Source of the DNA: Deinandra increscens subsp. villosa
Taxonomy: Eukaryota; Streptophyta; Magnoliopsida; Asterales; Asteraceae
Assembly (NCBI GenBank): GCA_039602395.1
Contig: JBCNJP010000007.1
Coordinates: forward strand, 103,184,772-103,248,771
DNA: 64,000 bases
Reading direction: 5' to 3'
In this document: piece after piece, positions 57,123-64,000 of the stretch
How the letters are laid out: each line of letters opens with the position of its first letter
How positions within the stretch are numbered: position 1 is the first letter of the stretch
Notes under the pieces: generated by a model
Databases searched by the model: none
Told to the model about the DNA's origin: nothing
Seen by the model: the letters and a program-made list of their open reading frames with translations, nothing else
Made by a program: the position numbers and the translations under genes

Positions 57123-58733
57123 TGATGTGTTGCAAACACATCCTGTTTTTCTGAGTCTTTCGTTATGTATTTGAGTCTAATTTAGTCGGTTTTCTTTAGT
57201 TTTATCTGTTTTTAGTTAAGTTGAGTTTTTGAGTCAGTTATTTATGTATTTATGAGTTTTACAGGTTTTGTGGGAATTCCCGAGGCCAAGAAATAAGTTA
57301 ACAAGAAAAGAAGGAAAAGTGCTGAACAAGATGTCCCAGGCGTATCGCCTGGGACTGGATTGCCTCTACGCGATACGCGCGGAGTAGTTGGTCAACAAAA
57401 GTCAAAGTCGGTTTTGACCGACTAAATTGTCGTGTTATGATCTGTAGGCGTATCGCCTAGAAACAAGGCACCTCCAAGCGATACGCTTGGAGGTCTAAAA
57501 CCCGCAGAAAAAGCAATTCGAGTATAAAATCAATCTTAGGGTTATGTTTCGATATTCTTCGACTTCCGGACGAACTCAGAGGCGATTTTGGGAGACTTGA
57601 AGAGCAGAGAAGGCCATGGACAAAGGGGGAATCATCGGTGGATCAGTTTCTCAACACGAATCATCATCGGTCTACCGGGTTTCATCCTTTATTCTTATTG
57701 TTCTTAATTTCAATCATGTTTTCTGTCAAAGTTCAGATTTTTACTATTACTCTAGACAGTAACATGAGGCTAGGCTAAATTGTTTGTATTGCCTAGACCC
57801 ACCTGGATGATTATTTGGTGTTTATGACTCTATTCAGCTTTGATTGATTGATTGATGTTGCACTTTTATTAAATTCCAATGATTATCATGTTTGATGCAT
57901 ATGTGTGTTATGAGCAGATTATTAATTGATTGTTGATGCTTAATTTACCCGCGAATGTATTTCGGTTTAGGTAGATTATCTAAAGTAGTTGACTTTAGGG
58001 TTAATTGCGATATATTGGTTTAGGGTTCTTCTAGACTATTGCATTGATAATTGATTGATAGTTTGATTGTAATGTGCTGCTAAACTGGAGACTTAAAAGG
58101 TACAGGTTTAATGGGTGGTTGGGTTGGTTAAAGTTCTAGGGTAGCATTGTCCCAAAAGGAAATGTCCTAGGGTTTCGTCTAGCTTGGTATTCCGTGTCAT
58201 TCATGGTAGTTATCGGTAGCTCCGGTTATTCTAGGTGTGCTTTAGGTATATCCGAGGGTGGCTAGGGTAATTGAGGTAGGAAGGACTTAAAAGGTGAACT
58301 CCTGTTCGAGCGTTAAAAGTGTAGCTAGGAAGGACTTAAAAGGTGAACTAGCCACCATCAGATTAATCGAAGCTGAATGAGGTTATAGATGCTAAGTAGG
58401 ATTCCAGGGTCTAGGTGATACTCTTCTCTCATCTGAATTCTCCCAAAGTTTCCTGCTTTTGTCTGTTTGTGCGTTGGTTAGTTAATTTCAGTTAATTAAA
58501 TCTCAAATCAAATCAGTTTACTCAAATTTCCATTTTCTAGGTCTAGGTTAAGTCTTGTCTTTAGAGTGTCTTAGGTTCGATATTCCGGTCTTGCCTTAAC
58601 TATTCTATAATCCGACAGGTTCACTGCCTTAGGGTTCGGTTCGGTTTAGGTTATTTCGGTAAAATTAGGTGTGTCTTAGGTCTAGGTTTAGGTCTACTTT
58701 ATTAGTGTTTTTAGGTACGTTCCGAGCACATCA
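57123..58733 (+). repeat. 3' LTR of the gag-protease gypsy element
   Basis: Uninterrupted copy. At 57820-57824 it has the single GTTTA that serves as the empty site for the solo LTR in the other copy. Confidence 0.95.
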
Positions 58734-58736
58734 ATA

Positions 58737-58914
58737 GGGTTAGGTTCAAATGAGAACTTTTTGTTTTGAGAACTTTTGAGAACTAAATCTCCACCACTAA
58801 TTCAGGTGGGGACCACTATAATTCATGGGAGGGGGTATATGTAAATATAACTAGTGGCTTAAAATGGTTCTCAAAAGTTCTCACAACCAATTAGTTCTCA
58901 AATGATCCTCTCCC
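58737..58914. mobile_element. Microsatellite-associated MITE, copy 1
   Basis: It runs from GGGTTAGGTTCAAATGAGAA to CTCAAATGATCCTCTCCC, then a TA microsatellite. The gypsy element 48084-58733 inserted at its left tip, so the left microsatellite is now at 48031-48080. Confidence 0.85.
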
Positions 58915-58976
<62 letters not shown>

Positions 58977-58980
<4 letters not shown>

Positions 58981-59151
58981 TAGGTTCAAATGAGAACTTT
59001 TTTCTTTGAGAACTTTTGAGAACCATTCTAAGCCACTAATTTTCAGGGGGGGGAGCATTCAAATTCATGGGGGGATTTCCTTATATATAATTTGTGGCTC
59101 AGAATGGTTCTCAAAAGTTCTCAAACCCATTTGGTTCTCAAATGATCCTCT

Positions 59152-59154
<3 letters not shown>
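58977..59154. mobile_element. Microsatellite-associated MITE, copy 2
   Basis: Same ends as copy 1, 178 bp, flanked by (TA)n on both sides (58915-58976 and 59155-59185). The interior includes a run of nine G near 59045. Confidence 0.88.
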
Positions 59155-59188
<34 letters not shown>

Positions 59189-59370
59189 CCTTAGATGGCC
59201 ACATAAAATCATAAATTATCATCCATATTGATTTTAAGTTCACCTAAAATCATGAATACACAAAATCATAGATTTTAAATCTATATTTATACGTTTAAAC
59301 CCACATGAAATCATAAAACACTCTGAATAATTATGTGATATCTTGTAACATAAAAATCATAAAATTACAT

Positions 59371-59407
<37 letters not shown>

Positions 59408-59408
<1 letters not shown>

Positions 59409-59568
59409 GGTTAGGTTCAAATGAGAACTTTTGAGAACTAAATCTCCACCACTAATTTCAGTTGGGGACCACTATAATTCATGGGGGGGGTTTTCCATAT
59501 ATATAAACTAGTGGCTGAGATTAGTTCTTTTTAGTTCTCAAACCCAATTGGTTCTCAAATGATCCTCT

Positions 59569-59571
<3 letters not shown>
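59408..59571. mobile_element. Microsatellite-associated MITE, copy 3
   Basis: Same ends, about 164 bp, flanked by (TA)n. It lacks the TTTTGTTTTGAGAAC part near the left end. Confidence 0.88.
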
Positions 59572-59609
<38 letters not shown>

Positions 59610-59612
<3 letters not shown>

Positions 59613-59788
59613 AGAGGATCATTTGAGAACCAATTGGGTTTGAGAACTAAAAAGAACTAATCTTAGCCACTAGTTTATATATATGGAAACCCCCCCCCCC
59701 CATGAATTTGAATGCTCCCCCCTTGAAAATTAGTGGACCAAATTGGTTCTCAAAAGTTCTCAAAAGAAAAAATTCTCATTTGAACCTA

Positions 59789-59792
<4 letters not shown>
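59610..59792. mobile_element. Microsatellite-associated MITE, copy 4 (inverted)
   Basis: Reverse orientation: GGGAGAGGATCATTTGAGAA to TTTGAACCTAACCC, flanked by (TA)n. With copy 3 it makes a large inverted repeat. Confidence 0.88.
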
Positions 59793-59832
<40 letters not shown>

Positions 59833-60111
59833 CATGAAATTGTAAGTTCAATTGTCACATAAAATGACGAAACGTTCACATGAAATCATAACATGTGATT
59901 TACAGAAAATCATAGAATATAAAACGTCTAGACTTAAGTGCATGCTCGTATGGTGATGGTTACACAAACCCTAATTGTTAAGGTCAACACCAATCAATCA
60001 CATAAATGTTCACACAACATTTATATCAGTTAAAATAAATGTTCTCACGACATTTATATAAGTTTAAGTTTATTTAAATTAGGAATAGACCTGAAAAGGC
60101 GGACTGTCACA

Positions 60112-60382
60112 CTGTGTGACAAGACTCAAGCATGGTGAAAGAGGGAGTTTGAAGTATCTTTCACAAGTGGATCTTGAAGTTCAAAATGTGTGACAAAGCT
60201 CAAGCATGGTGAAAGGGGGAGTTTGAATTATCTTTCACAAGTGGATCTTGAAGTTCAAAAATTGTTCAAGTTCTAATCCAGCCATGCAAGCTCTACCGCT
60301 GACAAGAAATTTCAAGTTGAAGATCGGATGCAGCAATGCTAAAGATTGAAGATTGAAGTTTAGTTAGCATAAAGGGGGAGTT
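60112..60382 (+). other. 3' interior of the 18.5-kb copia element with duplicated purine tracts
   Basis: A unit containing CTCAAGCATGGTGAAAG, GGGAGTTTGA and TCTTTCACAAGTGGATCTTG is tandemly duplicated (about 60121-60200 and 60192-60262). Each copy carries a purine tract (GAAAGAGGGAGTTTG, GAAAGGGGGAGTTTG) like the functional AAAGGGGGAGTTTG at 60371. Confidence 0.8.
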
Positions 60383-60758
60383 TGTTAGAGCATATTCCTA
60401 TGCTACAATGTGTCTCGTGTATTGTATCTAGATCAGAGCATGTGAGTGAGTCTTAGTGTATACTTACCATAGGCAGCGTACCAATGATATGTCTCATGGT
60501 ACACTGGCCAACGTACCAATGGTATGTTTGGTACGCTGGGTAAGTTGCTTACTATAAATAGTTCGTGTTAGAGAGAGTTAACAAGTTCTGTCACTTGAGT
60601 CATCTTAACTGTGTGTAATTGAGTGTCTCTATCTCTCCCTCTCTCTCTAGAACTCTTTGTAATCTCTAAGTGAAATCAATAAAGCAAAGTTTTAGTTACA
60701 TCGTGCTCAATGCGTTTGGTCAAATCATGCAGTAGTAAGATCCGTCCGTGTACTTATA
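60383..60758 (+). repeat. 3' LTR of the 18.5-kb copia element
   Basis: Same start TGTTAGAGCATATTCCTATG. Its last bases are TTATA where the 5' LTR has TTACA. A CTCTCTCT expansion lies near 60640. Confidence 0.93.
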
Positions 60759-60763
60759 GTCAC

Positions 60764-61507
60764 GCATACACAACTGCTGACATAAATTAAGCCTTTTGTA
60801 AATATGGCAGCCAATTGTTGTTTAGACTCAATTTCACAGGTTTTAATACACCCTTTGGTAATTTTTTTCTCTTAGGAAAAATAAATCTACTTCGAAATGT
60901 TTGGTTCTTTTATGAAAAACAGGATTAGTTGCAATAGTTAATGCTGCATTATTATCACAAACCAAGGTAATAAGTAAAGATACATCAACTTCTAACTCTA
61001 AGTAAATCTATAATCTAAGTTATTTCATATGTAGCAGCACACATAGCTCTAAACTATACTTCACTAGAACGAGATAAAGTGGATTGCTTTTTGCTTTTCC
61101 AAGATATAATAGACTCCCCAAATTTAACACAAAAACCAGTTACATATTTTGTTAACACAATGCAGTTTGGTTAGTCTGAATCAGCATAAGGTCTTAGCGT
61201 AACATCAAAATTTGTACCAAATAAAATGCCTTTTCCAGAAGACATTTTTAAATATCTTAAAAGTCTTATACCAATTTTGAAATGAAACATATTTGGCTTA
61301 TGCATATATTGACTAAGGAAGTGCGCAATATATGAAATATCAGGTTTAGTGTGAGTTGGATAAATCAGTTTACCAACTGATTTTTGATAAGCAGTACTCA
61401 GTTGATATCACTTGCTGAGGAAGTAAGAAGAAAATTTTATTTTACTGGACTACCAATTAGTTTGCAAACTGTCATGCCATACTCAGCAAGTAGGTCCAAA
61501 CAATACA
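60764..61507 (-). pseudogene. Copia RT C-terminus/RNase H fragment
   Basis: Minus-strand frames give DLLAEYGMTVCKLIGSPVK, then VTGFCVKFGESIISWKSKKQ, STLSRSSEV and RAMCAATYEI, with stops in between. This is the usual copia path from the end of RT into RNase H. It abuts the duplicated DGAT2 5' end at about 61505. Confidence 0.85.
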
Positions 61508-61571
61508 CCTCCTCCGTTGTCTGCGTCGGAGGTGACGGAAATCCGTTCGTCTCCTCCTCCGTCGTTGTCAT
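61437..61571 (-). CDS. Chimeric 44-residue ORF: DGAT2 start fused in frame to copia
   Basis: From the ATG equivalent to that of DGAT2 (61571) the frame reads MTTTEEETNGFPSPPTQTTE, still DGAT2-like. It then passes without a stop into the copia segment YCLDLLAEYGMTVCKLIGSP and ends at 61437. It lies downstream of the duplicated DGAT2 promoter. Whether it is expressed is unknown. A chance product of the rearrangement is the simplest reading. Confidence 0.4.
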   Translation of the reverse strand: MTTTEEETNGFPSPPTQTTEEVYCLDLLAEYGMTVCKLIGSPVK

Positions 61572-62260
61572 GAGAAGAGTGGTACAATACGCTTCGGGAG
61601 TTGTATAAATGATAATTACAAGTTAGAAGAGTCAAGAAAGGTTTGTTGACTTGGGCGACAAGCACAATGCCCACATGTTATGCCATCCATTCATCATTTT
61701 ATGTCTAATTATAGAGGGGTTAAACATTACGAAGAAATTAATGATATTATTTTAATATTTCAGGAGTTGGTATTACAATTTTGATAATGTACAATTTTGG
61801 TAAATTAAACAAGCTATCTAAATCAAAGTTTATTATCGAAAGAATAAAAGTATTATACTGAAAAGATTAACAGGATAGAAAAAGTAAATTAAGAATCATC
61901 AAAGAAGTGATAACACGAAACATTCCTCACAACATTTACTACGATCTACAAGGTTACACTCACACGGATTCAATAAAGCGAAGAACCGAAAACACTCAGA
62001 TCAGCAAATGGATATGATGAAACCCTAACTCTCTCACAGAGAAAGCAAGAAGACGGAGAAGACATTTTGGGGTTCTAATTAACCATAAACGCATAAGAGT
62101 TTAATTTATAGCTCCATCCGCACACCGAGTATTGAACTGCCTCCATTCGAATAGTCTTGATCCACTCCAAAAGCTCAGCCCATCACATCCCCTTCCGATT
62201 CAAGTTTCATGAAAAGAAAAAAAAGCATGAGAGAAAAAAGTAAATAATATGTAATAAACA
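61509..62260 (-). pseudogene. Duplicated 5' end and promoter of DGAT2
   Basis: The segment matches 41430-42205 almost throughout: the start codon region (GTTGTCATGAGAAGAGTGGT), the 5' UTR (TTGACTTGGGCGACAA), the TATA area (here CTATAATTAG where the gene has CTATAAATAA) and the further upstream AACCCTAACTCTCTCACAGA. Only about 20 DGAT2 codons remain. No other exon is present. It is a partial, non-functional copy. Confidence 0.88.
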
Positions 62261-62625
62261 TCACACTGAACGAATCATGCATACACAGCTGCTGACATAA
62301 AGAATTATTATGATTAATCAATAAGCCTTTTGTAAATATGTCAGCCAATTGTTGCTTAGACTCAATTCCACATGCTTTTAACCTTTCGTAATTTTGTCCT
62401 CTTTGAAAAAATAAATCCGCTTCAAAATGCTTAGTTCTTTCATAATAAACAAGATTAGCTGCAATAGCTAATGGTGCATTATTATCACAAAACAAGGTAA
62501 CAAGCATAGATACATCAACTTGTAACTATTTAAGTAAATTTTTAATCCAAGTAATTTCATAAGTAGCAACACACATAACTCAAAATCCTACTTCAGTAGT
62601 AGAGCAAGATAGAGTGACCTGTTGT
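62261..62625 (-). pseudogene. Copia RNase H fragment, second copy
   Basis: The minus-strand frame reads CDNNAPLAIAANLVYYERTK, then HFEADLFFQRGQNYERLK and KQQLADIFTKGL, the standard C-terminus of copia RNase H. It is a duplicate of 60764-61060, so the DGAT2 5' block and the copia fragment were duplicated together. Confidence 0.88.
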
Positions 62626-64000
62626 TATAACTCGTTCGAAAAAGTAAAAATTTAGCTGTTATTATATTAGTTTATTTGGGCCTTTAACTGCTATTACGTG
62701 ATTATTTGAATTAAGTGAACTTTTTGGTCTTCATCTATGTATATGGAACTAAATACTGTATGGATAGGATACAATGTCTGACACTAAACACTGTGATCAT
62801 AGGAAAAGAAAATTGAAAATTGGTTTTTATAAATATAAAGTATACTCCTTTATTGAAATTGATATTTCTACAACAATGAAAATAATGCTTATACTATATT
62901 TAAAGTAATTAGCGGTTTTGGATGAATGTTTTATAACATGTATCAATAAATTGTGAACCTCAAACCTTTTTATAAATGCGATATATCGTGTGTATTTGTA
63001 TCAAAGTTTTTATCGTTTTAAAAACCCTAAATTCATTTTTTTTCGTTACCCTCATTCATAAAACCCGGTATATAACCCGACTTTCATGACAACCCGACCC
63101 AACCCCAACCCAACCCGACCGGTATTTTTACTTAGCCCCTCGTCATTAAGTCGATATCATTCTAACCGATCTTACGACAGTTTACTAAGTTATTGTAGAT
63201 AGAAACAAACTTAGTTGTTCTATTTCTCAAGTCATGTCACTTTGAGCAAAGTTGATGATGAGTATGATACTCCTCACATGTCAAGATCGAGTACCGACTC
63301 TCCGTGTTATAAAAAAATCCGAATTTGGTGGGATTGAGTGTCCGGTTCTCTCGCTCCCAACGACTTCTCCGTAAGCTCCAAGTCAGAATTAGTCCACTTG
63401 AACGTTGTGAGCTCGACCTGGTCAATAAACACGTGACAAACACAAAGAACCGTTAGTGTTAGTTAGTCAGCATGCTCAAATAGTTCAGCATACCAGAATG
63501 GACTAGGATGATTCGTAAGTCCCAAGATGCTAAAACTGTCCAGGATGTTATACCAGAATTCAGACCCTAACATTAGCGTGAAGTAAAAAGTGAAAAAATG
63601 AACTGTATGTGTAAGAAAAGGAGAGCGACGATTGAGTTACTTGTGCCGCATCAGTTATTACCTGAGCCAATATAAGCATGCCACGTCAGGAACAGTTGTG
63701 CGGCACACTGACTTAATTGTTGGACTACAACTGTACAACACCCCCACGCATCCGGCAGGCAATAAGTTGTTGGGGATAATTAATTGACCATCGGATAAAC
63801 GAACATCTGAAGCACGCTACAAACCATTGGATATTTGTTGTCGAACACATCTCAATAACCAGTGGACAACATTCACGCATTAGTCTGTTATAGCGTGTCC
63901 AAACCACAATACACCAGACTAGGGGGCTGATGATGTATGTCCGGATCAAGCGACTCCATGCAAGCATTCTGACATACAATCCATGGAACATCCCCCACAC
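62626..64000. other. Region without recognisable gene; possible gypsy 3' end at the edge
   Basis: AT-rich to about 63040, then ACCCGACCC-type repeats. From 63460 the base composition changes. The last 90 bases contain GACTAGGGGGC followed by TGATGATGTATGTCCG, which could be a gypsy purine tract and LTR start. The window ends before this can be tested. Confidence 0.3.

Larger units (their letters stand above)
48084..58733 (+). mobile_element. Ty3-gypsy element (Athila-like gag-protease, no polymerase), with a nested solo LTR
   Basis: LTRs are 48084-52249 (1.61 kb after removing the nested 2.55-kb LTR) and 57123-58733. Both run from TGATGTGTTGCAAACACATC to CCGAGCACATCA. The target duplication ATAGG is exact at 48079-48083 and 58734-58738. 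The primer site TGGCGCCGTTGCCGGGGAC at 52256-52274 is the tRNA-Asp type used by Athila/Tat elements. GTGTGGGGATATT precedes the 3' LTR. The interior encodes only gag and protease plus an unusual acidic tail. Very few differences between the LTRs indicate a recent insertion. Confidence 0.95.
45638..60111 (-). repeat. Gypsy LTR on the minus strand, split by MITEs and a second gypsy element
   Basis: Left part 45638-48030 starts TGTCACACCCC. The right part (59186-59374, then 59830-60111) ends GGCGGACTGTCACA. The right part matches the inverted start of the LTR at 34295 (GACTTAAGTGCATGCTCGTA, CACATGAAATCATA). The left part contains the promoter-side motifs of the same lineage. TA microsatellites in the middle received MITEs and the element 48084-58733. 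No matching 5-bp duplication was found at the outer ends. Confidence 0.6.
42269..60758 (+). mobile_element. Ty1-copia element expanded to 18.5 kb by nested insertions
   Basis: LTRs lie at 42269-42635 (367 bp) and 60383-60758 (376 bp), from TGTTAGAGCATATTCC to GTACTTACA/ATA. The target duplication GTCAC is exact at 42264-42268 and 60759-60763. The primer site AATGGTATCAGAGCACTGC follows the 5' LTR. The purine tract AAAGGGGGAGTT precedes the 3' LTR. Of its own interior only the leader, a truncated gag (43331-43624) and about 270 bp before the 3' LTR can be recognised. The rest is occupied by other elements. Confidence 0.92.

Overview
The window is a piece of a transposon-rich plant nuclear genome. 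It has spliced genes with GT-AG introns, Ty1-copia and Ty3-gypsy retrotransposons primed by plant tRNAs, plant LINE, MULE, hAT and PIF/Harbinger remnants, and long TA microsatellites. A eudicot is most likely. The repeat style recalls the Asteraceae, but that is an impression, not something shown here. I see no rRNA, tRNA or CRISPR. One 500-N assembly gap lies at 275-774.

Only one host gene looks intact: a nine-exon diacylglycerol O-acyltransferase 2 (DGAT2) gene on the minus strand, 41488 down to 36851. Its exons join without a frame break into 335 residues. Its promoter and first codons are duplicated at 61509-62260 next to copia debris. In that copy the DGAT2 start codon opens a 44-residue chimeric ORF ending in copia sequence.

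Layout. 1-1440: long-inverted-repeat DNA element around the gap. 3459-4310: LINE 3' end. 4426-7398: two-gene DNA transposon full of ACG-NN-CGT palindromes. 7640-8030: second LINE tail. 8095-16560: PIF/Harbinger transposase split by a minus-strand copia-type element (8379-16480), which is itself split by a second non-coding LTR element (8436-12266). 18647-23728: MITE split by a copia element that has lost its reverse transcriptase and whose ORF holds an hAT insertion. 24310-25165: foldback element. 25505-27720: tandem repeat holding an hAT-like element holding a MULE. 28960-30240: hAT debris. 30715-31999: MULE with a nested hAT. 33101-36320: 162-bp tandem repeat and a chromovirus 3' end with LTR. 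36851-41660: DGAT2. 42269-60758: copia element containing a gypsy LTR, which holds microsatellite-targeting MITEs and a gag-protease gypsy element (48084-58733), which holds a solo LTR (48786-51333). 60764-62625: copia fragments and the DGAT2 5' duplicate.

Most boundaries rest on exact target-site duplications that I read directly, so the order of insertions can be reconstructed. The most unusual signal is shared by at least six unrelated elements. Each carries its own short CG-containing word (for example TTAGCGGACTTG, TCGTAAAC, GGTACGC, GCGTATCGC, AGTTTCGCT, ACGGTCGT), repeated about ten to twenty times at irregular spacing in its leader, LTR or subterminal region. In one element the words are hairpins whose arms change in a compensated way.
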